Positions 28,936 through 37,005 of a DNA stretch of 48,884 nt are shown piece after piece. Source of the DNA: an uncultured Acidobacteriota bacterium. Lineage in GTDB: Bacteria > Acidobacteriota > Vicinamibacteria > Fen-336. Made by a program: the position numbers and the translations under genes. The stretch's first letter is position 1. The number at the start of each line of letters is the position of its first letter. The stretch is taken from NCBI GenBank assembly GCA_902826455.1, contig CADEEV010000009.1:77186-126069 (forward strand), written 5' to 3'. The notes beneath the pieces are model-generated. The model was not told where the DNA came from, searched no databases, and was given only the letters and a program-made list of their open reading frames with translations.

Positions 28936-29337
28936 TCAACTCTCGCGCTCCGCGGCGAGCTCCTTCGCGAAGTCGACGATGCAGAAGTTGCAGATACGGG
29001 CGTCGCCCTGGGCGAGCAGGTTCTTCACCTGGTCGGGACGGCGGCCGCAGAACGAGCACTTGAACTCCGTCGCGTCCTCCTCGAGCCAGGCGATCGCGTC
29101 CTCGCGCGAGACGCCGGCGTCGATCCAGAGCTCGCCCACGCCGGGCCACGCCTTCTCCGCCTCGGCCCGCGCATCCTCGACGGAGGCGTGGGTCGTCGAC
29201 GACACGACGCCCCAGTCGGCGTCGCAGTGGAGCAGCTGGATCTCGTGGGTCTCCACGGTCTCGCCGATGGCGAGATGCCGCGCGTCGCTCGCGAACGCCA
29301 GCACCCGGGCCGCGCCCAGGACGGGTGGCGGGCCCAC
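28936..29337 (-). CDS. ClpX-type C4 zinc finger protein
   Basis: 133 residues from GTG 29337, one base after the upstream stop. The frame is open further upstream, but that part lies under the neighbouring gene. The C-terminus has CSFCGRRPDQVKNLLAQG and ICNFCIVD, the ClpX zinc-binding domain pattern that dimerises and recruits substrates in ClpX; no AAA+ part is present. The N-terminal 80 residues (ARHLAIGETVETHEIQLLH) are of unknown fold. It may be an adaptor-like protein; this is an inference. Confidence 0.75.
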   Translation of the reverse strand: MGPPPVLGAARVLAFASDARHLAIGETVETHEIQLLHCDADWGVVSSTTHASVEDARAEAEKAWPGVGELWIDAGVSREDAIAWLEEDATEFKCSFCGRRPDQVKNLLAQGDARICNFCIVDFAKELAAERES

Positions 29338-29338
29338 G

Positions 29339-29650
29339 CTAGCGCTCCAGCGCGCCGGCCACGACGCGCAGCTTGCTGCCGTGAGCGCCGCAGGACTGGC
29401 ACGCCGCGCTGGTCTTGCCCTCCCAGACGGATTCCTCGTGACAGGTCGCGCAGCGCTTGCCGGCGGCGCGGTGCGCGCCACACGCGGCGCAACGATTGGC
29501 CGTCTGGCTCTTGCCCGAGAGGCTCGCGAGCCGCTGCAGGCAGGTGGGGCAGTGGCGTCCGTCGGTCCGGAGCTTCGTCTCGGCCTCGCGCCGGGCCTTG
29601 GGCGTGAGCTTCTTTGGCAGGTCGCTGTGCTTCTCGCGCAGGTTTCTCAT
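29339..29650 (-). CDS. Small protein with four CxxC zinc knuckles
   Basis: 103 residues. A basic N-terminal helix (RNLREKHSDLPKKLTPKARR) is followed by four CxxC pairs (CPTC, CAAC, CATC, CQSC), enough for two zinc ribbons. Possible roles include nucleic-acid binding, but nothing specific is shown. It is followed one base later by a second zinc-finger gene. ATG 29650 is 14 bases after the CPBP protease stop. Confidence 0.65.
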   Translation of the reverse strand: MRNLREKHSDLPKKLTPKARREAETKLRTDGRHCPTCLQRLASLSGKSQTANRCAACGAHRAAGKRCATCHEESVWEGKTSAACQSCGAHGSKLRVVAGALER

Positions 29651-29664
29651 CGTCTCGCTTTACT

Positions 29665-30456
29665 CTACGCCGAGGACGGCCTCTTCCCGAGCGCGCGCCC
29701 GCTCGACGCCACGATCGTGCCGCTCACCACGCACCACGCGAGGGCCGTGATCCAGTCGAAGGCGGGCTGGAACCCGCGGCGCGTGGCGGCCGGCAGCAGC
29801 TCGACCAGCGTGTAGGAGGCGGCGTTCATCGAGGCGTGCAGGAGTATCGGCGCCAGCAGGCTGCCGCCCGAGCGCAGGGTGATCCAGGAGAGCGCGACGG
29901 ACCAGGGCGCCATGATCAAGGCGAAGGGCAGGAGAGGATCGTCGTCGCCCTTGCCAAAGAGCGCGTAGGCCGGCAGATGCCAGGCGAACCAGGCGACGGC
30001 GACGAGCAGGCTCGCGGCCAGCGGGCTCCGTGTCTTCTCGAGCTGCGGTTGGAGGAAGCCGCGCCAGCCCAGTTCTTCGCCGAGCCCGCCACCCAGGAGC
30101 GCGTTCAGGACGAGCTGCACGCCGAAGACCTGCAGCACCGTTCCGGGCGACAGGAGCGACAGCTCTCCTCCATACCCGTGGGTCAACAGCACGCCGGTCA
30201 GGACGAGGGCCGGAGCGAGCAGCGCGAACGCGTAGAGGCCGACGGGGAAGCGGACGCGCCCGACGCGTCGGAGCAGGTCGCGAACGCCGTCCTGTCCCGA
30301 GATCAGTCCCACCGTGAGCAGGGCCGCGAGGCTCGGGCCGAACTTGAGGACCAGCTCGGTGCGGAGCGCGAGGAACGCCAGCGCCCCGACGGCGTAGGTG
30401 ATGAGCACGGCGGCGACGAGGAAGAACGCGACCGGCCAGCGTCGTGCGAGACGCAC
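29665..30456 (-). CDS. CPBP family intramembrane metalloprotease
   Basis: 263 residues with about eight TM helices. The CPBP/Abi motifs are complete: EELGWRGF (Glu127, Glu128, Arg132), FAWHLP (His160) and HASMN (His207, Asn211), the residues of the CAAX protease / Rce1-like active site. Bacterial members process membrane proteins or bacteriocins. It begins one base after the serine hydrolase stop. Confidence 0.92.
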   Translation of the reverse strand: MRLARRWPVAFFLVAAVLITYAVGALAFLALRTELVLKFGPSLAALLTVGLISGQDGVRDLLRRVGRVRFPVGLYAFALLAPALVLTGVLLTHGYGGELSLLSPGTVLQVFGVQLVLNALLGGGLGEELGWRGFLQPQLEKTRSPLAASLLVAVAWFAWHLPAYALFGKGDDDPLLPFALIMAPWSVALSWITLRSGGSLLAPILLHASMNAASYTLVELLPAATRRGFQPAFDWITALAWCVVSGTIVASSGRALGKRPSSA

Positions 30457-30457
30457 G

Positions 30458-31657
30458 CTACTGCAGCGCCTCCACGACGCCCTCGGCGAAGGCCCAGTCG
30501 TCGATCACCTCGCTGCCCGTCGGCTTTGCCCGCGCGCTCCACACGACGATCACGACGCGCGCGGTCGGGTCCACGAAAAGCCTCTGGCCGTAGATGCCGA
30601 TCGCCGAGTACGCGCCTCGGGCGAGGGCCGCGTCGATCGGCGGCGTCCACCAGAGATAGCCGTAGTCGAGAAGGGTCCCGCCACGCAGCGTCTTTGGGGT
30701 CGTGGCCTCGCGCAGCCAGCCTTCGGGCAGGATGCGCTCGCCGCCCGCAACGCCGTCGTTCAGCAGGAACTGACCGAAGCGGCCATAGTCGCGCAGGGTC
30801 GCGCTGAAGCCGCTGCCGCCGATCTCGACGCCGCCAGGCGAGTCCAGCCACCAGTTGGCGTCGTCTTCCATGCCGACGCGGTTCCAGATTCGCTCGTGCA
30901 GGTAGTCCGCGAGCGGCTGCCGGACCGCCGCGCGCAGGATCTCGCCCGCGATCTGCGTCTCGCCGGTGCTGTAGTTGTTGACGGTGCCGGGCTCGCCGGC
31001 TCGGGGCAGCGACGTCATGACCTTCAGGGCGGAGCCGGGCACCTGGGAGATCTGGGCCTCGAGCAGCCGCCGCCGGTCCGACGCCGGATCGGTGTAGGCC
31101 TCGTTCCAGCGCACGCCCGACGACATCATCAACACGTCCCGGACGGAGACGCCCTCGTAGCTGCTGCCCTTGAGGACCGGCACGTACTTCGTCACGGGAT
31201 CGGCGAGGCTCGCGATCGCGCCCTGCTTGACGGCGGCGCCGATCAACGTCGAGGTGATCGACTTCGCGACGGACATGGACATCCAGCGCGTGCGCTCGGT
31301 GTTGCCGAGACGGTAGCGCTCGAGCTTCACGCGGCCGTCCTTCAGGACGAGCAGACCCGTGACCCGGTTGAGCTCCAGGTAGCTCTCGAGGTCGTACGTC
31401 TTGCCACCGTCCTTGAAGCGCACATCGCGCAGCGGATCGGCGTCGACCGGTATGGGCAGGGCCAGGGGCTTGTTCGACCGGGGCACCGTGCGCGTGGGGA
31501 AGAGCCGGTCGATGTTCCGGAACGTGTTGACCGCCAGCTCCGGCGTGAGCGCGCCGTCGTAGACCTGGCGAACGGTGCCGATCGGCTCCACGGCATGAGG
31601 GTAAGGCTCCGGGCTCATCGCCGCCAGCGCGACGGCACAGACGCAGGCGCCGATCAT
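30458..31657 (-). CDS. Serine hydrolase, beta-lactamase class C-like
   Basis: 399 residues. It begins with a hydrophobic signal-like segment (1-14). SxxK is SVAK at 129-132. The second motif, normally Y-x-N, reads YST at 229-231. The third region, near SAIGIYGQRLF, takes the place of K-T/S-G. The whole resembles 6-aminohexanoate-dimer hydrolase/esterase-type members rather than true beta-lactamases. It is probably periplasmic. ATG 31657 overlaps the GNAT stop as ATGA. Confidence 0.88.
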   Translation of the reverse strand: MIGACVCAVALAAMSPEPYPHAVEPIGTVRQVYDGALTPELAVNTFRNIDRLFPTRTVPRSNKPLALPIPVDADPLRDVRFKDGGKTYDLESYLELNRVTGLLVLKDGRVKLERYRLGNTERTRWMSMSVAKSITSTLIGAAVKQGAIASLADPVTKYVPVLKGSSYEGVSVRDVLMMSSGVRWNEAYTDPASDRRRLLEAQISQVPGSALKVMTSLPRAGEPGTVNNYSTGETQIAGEILRAAVRQPLADYLHERIWNRVGMEDDANWWLDSPGGVEIGGSGFSATLRDYGRFGQFLLNDGVAGGERILPEGWLREATTPKTLRGGTLLDYGYLWWTPPIDAALARGAYSAIGIYGQRLFVDPTARVVIVVWSARAKPTGSEVIDDWAFAEGVVEALQ

Positions 31658-32118
31658 GCTCGATCCAGGCGCAGCTTCATGCCTTCGTGGCTGGCCACGA
31701 AGCCGAGGCTTTCGTAGAACTTCTTGGCCGCCGGCCGCGCCTTGTCGGTGGTGAGCTGAACCATCAGGCATCCTCGCTTCCGGGCTCGTTCGATCGCGTG
31801 CTCGAGCAGGGCCCTGCCGACCCCCTCGCGCCGGACTGCGGCATCCACCCGCACGCCCTCGATCAATGCGCGCGACGCGCCTTTGTAGGTGAGAGAGGGA
31901 ATGACCGTGAGCTGCAGCACGCCGACGACGTCGCGGCCGTGGCACGCGACGATCAGCGCGTTGTTGCGGTCCTTGCGGACCGCGTCGAACGCCCGTACGT
32001 AGCTGCGAAGCAAGGGCACGGAGTACCGCTCGCGCGTGGCGCCGAGCGGATCGTCCGCGAGCATGCGCACGATGCACTCGAGGTCCTTGCGAGATGCAGC
32101 CCGGAACGTCAGAGTCAC
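31654..32118 (-). CDS. GNAT family N-acetyltransferase (second)
   Basis: 154 residues from GTG 32118, overlapping the previous stop as GTGA. Motif A is EGVRVDAAVRREGVGRALLE and the C-terminus has KKFYESLGFVASHEGMKL, the classic acetyltransferase pattern with FYESLGF. It resembles GNAT members acting on small amines or amino acid analogues, but the acceptor cannot be read. A longer in-frame start at 32361 lies within the neighbour and is rejected. Confidence 0.9.
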   Translation of the reverse strand: MTLTFRAASRKDLECIVRMLADDPLGATRERYSVPLLRSYVRAFDAVRKDRNNALIVACHGRDVVGVLQLTVIPSLTYKGASRALIEGVRVDAAVRREGVGRALLEHAIERARKRGCLMVQLTTDKARPAAKKFYESLGFVASHEGMKLRLDRA

Positions 32119-33083
32119 CGCGACTGGACCCACTCGACAACCGGCTTGACCCATTCGGGAATCGGCCGATACAGGAAGCCGTGGCTGAGCCCCGTATCGA
32201 GCACCATTTCGCGGACGACCAGGCCCGTGGCCTTCGCCTCCGGAGTCCAGGCTGGGCAGTCGGCGGTCAGCTCGTCCGTGGTCTCCCGGATCGCCAGCAC
32301 ATGGCCGCTCGGAGCCTTGCCCTCGTCCTTGATCAGCGCCTGGACGTTCTGGCTCAGGCACACGCCCATGACGGCGAAGCGCACGCCGGGCTCCTGCAGG
32401 CGCGCCGAGGCGACGAGCGCGGTGCCGCCGCCCATCGAGGCTCCCACGACCGTGACGTGATCGGGCGCCACGCCCTTCCTAAGCAGGGCACGCACCTGGC
32501 CGACCACGACGTCGGCCGATTGGCTGACGCTCGCCGCCTTCGGCCGGATGCCGCCGGTGACGACGAAGCCCTTGTCCCGGAACGTCGTGAGGATCTGCTC
32601 GAGCTCGTAGAAGCCGAAACGCGGCTGCTGCGGCCGAGCGCTCTGCTGCTCCTGGACGATGCGGCCGTGCAGGTAGAGAAGATGACGCGGCGTGTCGGCG
32701 GCGAGGCTGGGAAGCGTCAGCGCCAGGAGCACGAGCGAGGCCAGGAACTTCCTTCGCTTCGCCGGCAGCGAGAGGGCGTGCTCGACACCATGGCCGATCC
32801 AGCGCTCGAGGTCGGCGTCGGCGTCGACGCCCGTCGGCCCCACGAGAAGCAGGCCCTTCATCGGCCGCCCGGTCATGTCCATGACGCGCGCGTGCGGCTT
32901 CCGGACGAGGTCGGCATGGGCGTCGGGGCTGACTCGCACCATGAGCGAGTCCTTGATGATGCCCACGGCCATGTGCCCGTGCACCATGAACACCACGCCG
33001 CCGAACATGCGCTTCTCCACCACGTCGTGGCGGTCGCTCAAGACACCGCGAATGCGCTCGGCCAGCCCTTGGTCAAAGGCCAT
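32115..33083 (-). CDS. Chimeric frame: TfoX N-terminal domain followed by signal peptide and alpha/beta hydrolase
   Basis: 322 residues. Residues 1-112 are a complete TfoX_N/Sxy domain (RMFGGVVFMVHGHMAVGI, DLERWIGHGVEHALSLPAKRR). Residues 107-130 read as a signal peptide (basic KRRK, hydrophobic FLASLVLLALTLPSLAA). Residues 131-322 form a small alpha/beta hydrolase with LLYLHG, GASMGG (Ser216) and a C-terminal LSHGFL His. TfoX domains are cytoplasmic, so a functional single protein would need an internal membrane helix. Two genes merged by loss of a stop and start, or a separate internal start such as CTG 32768, are alternatives. Confidence 0.75.
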   Translation of the reverse strand: MAFDQGLAERIRGVLSDRHDVVEKRMFGGVVFMVHGHMAVGIIKDSLMVRVSPDAHADLVRKPHARVMDMTGRPMKGLLLVGPTGVDADADLERWIGHGVEHALSLPAKRRKFLASLVLLALTLPSLAADTPRHLLYLHGRIVQEQQSARPQQPRFGFYELEQILTTFRDKGFVVTGGIRPKAASVSQSADVVVGQVRALLRKGVAPDHVTVVGASMGGGTALVASARLQEPGVRFAVMGVCLSQNVQALIKDEGKAPSGHVLAIRETTDELTADCPAWTPEAKATGLVVREMVLDTGLSHGFLYRPIPEWVKPVVEWVQSR

Positions 33084-33085
33084 GG

Positions 33086-33538
33086 TCAGAGTGTCTTGAC
33101 ATAGCGAAGGGTCTCCGGCGCATAGCCCAGGTGCGCGTAGACCGCGCGAGCGGCATGGTTGCCCTCGAACACGTTCAAGGTGAGCGTACGGTGGCCCTGC
33201 TCGCGGGCCCAATCCTCGGCCGCCTTCACCAGCGCGCTGCCGACGCCGTGGCCGGCTGCCGCCTCGGTCACGACCAGCATCCCGATGTGGGCGTGGACCG
33301 CCTGCGTGAAGTAGTCCTGCTGCCGCTCCAGGTACACGAAGCCCAGGGAGCCCGCGTCCGAGTCCGCGACGAGCAGGCGCGCGCCCGCGGGAGGCGCCTC
33401 GAAGTACGCCCGCAGCGCGCGGACCTCCGCGCTCACGATGTCCTCGGCCCTGCGCCACGGGGGCGGGCCGAAGCTGGCGAGGCGCCGCGCGGCTTCGAAG
33501 ACGAACGCCGCGTCGGCGGACGTCGCGGGGCGGATCAC
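33086..33538 (-). CDS. GNAT family N-acetyltransferase (third)
   Basis: 150 residues from GTG 33538, which overlaps the DJ-1-like stop as GTGA. HIGMLVVTEAAAGHGVGSALV is motif A with its acetyl-CoA loop, and LTLNVFEGNHAARAVYAHLGY is motif B. Typical of acetyltransferases acting on small molecules or protein N-termini; acceptor unknown. Two bases separate its stop from the TfoX-hydrolase gene. Confidence 0.92.
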   Translation of the reverse strand: MIRPATSADAAFVFEAARRLASFGPPPWRRAEDIVSAEVRALRAYFEAPPAGARLLVADSDAGSLGFVYLERQQDYFTQAVHAHIGMLVVTEAAAGHGVGSALVKAAEDWAREQGHRTLTLNVFEGNHAARAVYAHLGYAPETLRYVKTL

Positions 33539-34119
33539 GGCATGCGGCCGCTGCGGAACATCGCAGCCCAGACCGCGCGATCCTCGGCGCTCAGGACGTC
33601 GAGCTCCTCGAAGATCTCCCGCGCGAACTCCACCGCGCCCAGGCCGCTGGCCGTGATGAGCCCGCGATCCCTTACGGCGGGGGCGTCGACGTAGCCGGCC
33701 GCCTCGGCGTAGGCCGGCACCTGGTGCCGCAGGTAGTCGAGGCCGTTGCTCGTGTGGCGCCGGCCGCGCAGCAGGCCGATGCCGGCGATGGCCGCGGACG
33801 CGGCGCAGATCGCCGCGATCGGGACGCCGGCGGCGTCGAGCCGCTTCAAGAGCGCCTCGAGCTCCGTTTCCATCGGGCCCTGCTCCCACCGATCGCCGCC
33901 CGGAAGGATGAAGATCGCCACGTCGTCGATCGCGACCTCTTCGAGCGCGCGCGTCGGCACCACGCGGAGCCCGCCCATGGACTCGACCGGATCGCGCGTG
34001 AGCCCGACGGCCTCGATGCGCCGGCCGCCGCTGCGGCGCAGCTCGGCGACGGCGAACGACGGCTCCCAGTCGGCGAAGCCCTCGAAGACGAACAGATAGG
34101 CCGCTTTCAGGTCCGTCAT
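33535..34119 (-). CDS. DJ-1/PfpI family protein
   Basis: 194 residues. The fold markers are VFEGFADWE (Glu19), FILPGGDRWE and the nucleophile elbow IAAICAAS (Cys105), followed by RRHTSNG. It resembles YdeA-like/type-1 glutamine-amidotransferase-like members. The family contains deglycase/glyoxalase, protease-like and chaperone proteins, so no activity is assigned. ATG 34119 overlaps the DinB stop as ATGA. Confidence 0.9.
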   Translation of the reverse strand: MTDLKAAYLFVFEGFADWEPSFAVAELRRSGGRRIEAVGLTRDPVESMGGLRVVPTRALEEVAIDDVAIFILPGGDRWEQGPMETELEALLKRLDAAGVPIAAICAASAAIAGIGLLRGRRHTSNGLDYLRHQVPAYAEAAGYVDAPAVRDRGLITASGLGAVEFAREIFEELDVLSAEDRAVWAAMFRSGRMP

Positions 34120-34637
34120 CGATTGAGTATCCCCAGGTACGCCTTCCACGGTCCGACCGCCGCGTCGTACCGCGCGCTCATCACCCGCACGATCTGGCCG
34201 ACGTGGTTGAGGTCGTGGACGACCCACGTCGCGAGGAGCTGGCCGAGCGTCACCGGCCCGAGCTCGGGATGCCGGCCCGGCAACGCCAACTGGGTTTCGG
34301 TCAGCTGGAGCCCATCGAGGAAGACCAGGTTCGCGGCGCGCAGCGCCTGGAACTCGTCGAGCATGTCGGCGAGCGTCACGCTGTCGGGCTCGTCGAAGCC
34401 GCGCCGGTCGAACGGTTCGAAGGGCCGGCTGTCGCCGTGCTCGAGGATCCGCTTCATCCGCGGCACCCAGTCGGTCTTCTCGCCGTGGATCAGGTGGCCC
34501 ACCACCTCGCGCGGCCCGAAGGTGTCCTCGCCTTCGAACTTCTGCAGCCACTCGGCCGGGAGTCCGTGCAGAAGGCCGCGGAGCAGCGACGGCGTGCGCT
34601 CCAGGACGGCGATCGCTTCCGACACCACGGGGTCCAT
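34116..34637 (-). CDS. DinB family protein (fourth)
   Basis: 173 residues. REVVGHLIHGEKTDWVPRM contains the first His region and ATWVVHDLNHVGQIVRVMS the second, a canonical DinB metal triad layout. Helix content is high throughout. ATG 34637 shares a base with the upstream stop (TGATG). Divergent from the other three DinB genes here. Confidence 0.9.
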   Translation of the reverse strand: MDPVVSEAIAVLERTPSLLRGLLHGLPAEWLQKFEGEDTFGPREVVGHLIHGEKTDWVPRMKRILEHGDSRPFEPFDRRGFDEPDSVTLADMLDEFQALRAANLVFLDGLQLTETQLALPGRHPELGPVTLGQLLATWVVHDLNHVGQIVRVMSARYDAAVGPWKAYLGILNR

Positions 34638-34984
34638 CAACGGCCCTCCAATGCCCGCCACCAGCCGCCGGTCAGCACGAAGCGCGGGAACGTCACCCAC
34701 TGCTCCAGGAAGGTCCGGGCGAGCGCGTTGGCGGGGCTCGTGAACGGCACCGGAGGGTTCTCCTCGCCCTTGTGGCCGCGGCCCTGCAAGGCCATCGAGG
34801 CGACCATGACGCCCAGGCCGATCCCGGACGCGGGGAGCGAGCCGCGAGCCACACCCGCGAGGAGCGTGACGTTGCCGACCAGGAACGCCGGCACGAGCAC
34901 GATGTGCATGAGCAGGTTCGCGCGCGAGCGGTGATAGCGCGGGTAGCCCTCCCACTGCCACTTCAGGAGCTGCGAAGGACTCAT
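34637..34984 (-). CDS. Small membrane protein, possibly Mpo1/DUF962-like
   Basis: 115 residues with two hydrophobic helices (MHIVLVPAFLVGNVTLLAG and GIGLGVMVASMAL). A HRSRANLLMH motif and a GRGHKGEENPPVPF motif resemble the histidine arrangement of the DUF962/Mpo1 fatty-acid dioxygenase family, but the match is only by eye. ATG 34984 overlaps the previous stop as ATGA. Confidence 0.5.
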   Translation of the reverse strand: MSPSQLLKWQWEGYPRYHRSRANLLMHIVLVPAFLVGNVTLLAGVARGSLPASGIGLGVMVASMALQGRGHKGEENPPVPFTSPANALARTFLEQWVTFPRFVLTGGWWRALEGR

Positions 34985-35934
34985 TCCTGGCTCCAGGAGC
35001 TCCAGAGGGGCCCTGCCTTAGGGTGGGAACGGACGCCCTCCCGCAGCTTTCGGATCGTGGCCTCGGCGGCCTCCGGCGATTGCACCCGCCCACGCACGAA
35101 CAGGTGCGGATCGCCGACGACGCGGAAGCGCCCCCGCGTCGCGAACGGCTCGATCTGTTGCACGAGGGCGACGGCTCCCGCCGGCATGCCCTTGGACCAG
35201 CACGTGACGACCAGCGCGTCCACCTTCGAGGCCTGCACCGTGACGTGCCCGGCGTGGGCGAGGGCCCAGGCGTCCCCGGCCTCCATGGCTTCGGCCATGG
35301 CCGCCCGCGCCTCGGCGATGCCTTCCTCCTCCGAGTCGGCCTCGAACCGCTTCAGCTCGCGCTCGTCGCCGCGCAGGACGAGAGCGATCGGAGCGAGGGT
35401 CTCGCCCTTCCGGAGCTCGGACGCGCTCCAGGCCGCGTGGCCCAGCGCGAAGCCCGCCAAGAGCGTCGCGAGATCCGACACGTCCTGGCTCGCGGCCGTC
35501 TCTCCTTCGAACGTGAGCGACGTGAAGAAGCGCCCGTAGTGCGGTCGGCGCGCGAAGTAGTCGGCCGAGGTCGTGTAGAGGGACAGCGTGACGAAGACCT
35601 CGCCGCTGTTGGCGCAGAGCAGGATGCGCCGGGCTTTCTCCTTGTCCTCGGCCTCCTGGATCAGGCCGCGCCATCCGGCGCCGCGCAGCTCGACGGCCGG
35701 GCCCGCGGGCGCGAACGTCTCGGCCTGCACGGCGAACCGGAAAGCCGCGAAGTCCTCGAGCGTGCCTCCCGGCTTCGCGAACGCGGTCATGTAGAGGAAC
35801 TCGGTCTCGTCGGGGCTCACGAACTGGATTGCGGAAGCGCCCTCGACCGGCCCGACGCGCCAGTCGGCCGGATGCTCGAGGCTGAAGCCCGGGCCCGATC
35901 GGACATCGGGCCGGTAGCGGATCCACTCGGTCAT
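34981..35934 (-). CDS. Hypothetical two-domain protein
   Basis: 317 residues, no signal peptide. The N-terminal part (GFSLEHPADWRVGP, with LYMTAFAKPGGTLEDFAAF) resembles PsbP/DUF1795-like domains that start with a short peptide and end in a helix near RFFTSLTFEGE. The C-terminal half (about 165-317) alternates helices and strands, with a Cys in VVTCWSKGMP. Function unknown. Confidence 0.55.
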   Translation of the reverse strand: MTEWIRYRPDVRSGPGFSLEHPADWRVGPVEGASAIQFVSPDETEFLYMTAFAKPGGTLEDFAAFRFAVQAETFAPAGPAVELRGAGWRGLIQEAEDKEKARRILLCANSGEVFVTLSLYTTSADYFARRPHYGRFFTSLTFEGETAASQDVSDLATLLAGFALGHAAWSASELRKGETLAPIALVLRGDERELKRFEADSEEEGIAEARAAMAEAMEAGDAWALAHAGHVTVQASKVDALVVTCWSKGMPAGAVALVQQIEPFATRGRFRVVGDPHLFVRGRVQSPEAAEATIRKLREGVRSHPKAGPLWSSWSQE

Positions 35935-35944
35935 CGGATCCAGC

Positions 35945-36304
35945 CTACCTCAGGGTCTCGACCATTCGAAGGATCCGTGCCCACTCGGCACTGACCATCC
36001 CGCGCCCCACGTAGAGCCAGCGCGGGCACCGGAAGCGGCGCCGCTTGCGCGCGAGGATCCGCTCCTCGAGCCAGGCGGAATCGAAGCCGGCCCAAGCGCC
36101 GGCGACCGTTCGCAGGTTCCAGATCAGGATCGGGTAGAGCTCGTCGTAGAGGATCGCCTCGAGCTCCGACGCCGAGTAGCCCGATGCGGCGGCGACCCGT
36201 GCGATCCGCCGCAGGTCGGGCTCGCGCAGCTCCGTGTCGAGGAAGAGCTCCGAGAGCGCCTCCCGGACGGGACGCCGGCGCGCGAGATCGACGGCCTCGT
36301 TCAG
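35945..36304 (-). CDS. Small helical protein (DUF7079-like), probable CTG start
   Basis: 119 residues from CTG 36304. Helical throughout: PVREALSELFLDTEL, LRRIARVAAASGYSASELE, IWNLRTVAGAWAGFDSAWLE. By eye it resembles DUF7079-type proteins of unknown role. No ATG, GTG or TTG lies between the end of the preceding gene and the conserved region; CTG 36304 overlaps that gene's stop as CTGA, the same geometry as the other coupled genes here. The C-terminus is basic (RKRRRFRCPRW). Confidence 0.6.
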   Translation of the reverse strand: MNEAVDLARRRPVREALSELFLDTELREPDLRRIARVAAASGYSASELEAILYDELYPILIWNLRTVAGAWAGFDSAWLEERILARKRRRFRCPRWLYVGRGMVSAEWARILRMVETLR

Positions 36305-36966
36305 CGCAGCCGTGCCGCCAGGTCGATGACGCCCGTCACCAGCAGCCCTCCACCCACGAGGCCCGCGACCCAGAGCATCGTTTCGCGGGCGCCGCTCTCC
36401 AGTTTTCGACCGAGGGCAGCATAGGACTGCGCCAACCGCTGCCGCAAGACGAGGTGCCCGAGCAGCAGGGCGATCGGCGGGAGCACGAAGATCACGTCGT
36501 AGACCGCGAGCAGCGGCGCCCAGGCCCGCATCGGCAGCCCGGCCTCCGTGATGAGCGCGACCGCCGCGAGGTACGGAACGGCCGTGGGCAGCTCCATGGC
36601 CGTGACGGTGACGCCCAGAGCCAGCAGCGCCGCGGTCGTGGTCACCGAAGGGCGCGCGACCGGCGCCGAAGGGCTTCCATCGGAGGCGGTCAGGCTGTAG
36701 GCGAGAAGGAGCAGCCCGGCCAGGCTCTGGAGGATCAGTCCCGTCGTGCCGTCGAGGAGTCGGCCGAGAGACGGCAGCAGCGATTCGAGTCCCAGGATCA
36801 TCGCGACGCCGAGCAGCAGATACGTGACGAAGATCGCGGCAACGTACGTGCCGACCTGCACGACGGCTCGCGCCCCCGACGTCGAGAGCAGGTACAGCGT
36901 CACGACGATCGCCGACGGGTTGATGCTGTCGACCACTGCGAGAAGCAGGACGCTCGCGATCAGCAC
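36301..36966 (-). CDS. GAP/LysE-like multi-spanning membrane protein
   Basis: 221 residues with six TM helices. LLLAVVDSINPSAIVVTLYLL near the start and VTVTAMELPTAVPYLAAVA in the middle follow the GAP (Sap, sulfolipid-addressing) / LysE exporter pattern, with the intrahelical NP and P residues. The substrate is unknown. GTG 36966 is the chosen start. Confidence 0.7.
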   Translation of the reverse strand: MLIASVLLLAVVDSINPSAIVVTLYLLSTSGARAVVQVGTYVAAIFVTYLLLGVAMILGLESLLPSLGRLLDGTTGLILQSLAGLLLLAYSLTASDGSPSAPVARPSVTTTAALLALGVTVTAMELPTAVPYLAAVALITEAGLPMRAWAPLLAVYDVIFVLPPIALLLGHLVLRQRLAQSYAALGRKLESGARETMLWVAGLVGGGLLVTGVIDLAARLR

Positions 36967-37005
36967 GGCGCGGAGCGCTCCGTCTCAAGGACTAGCGCCA
37001 TCGGC

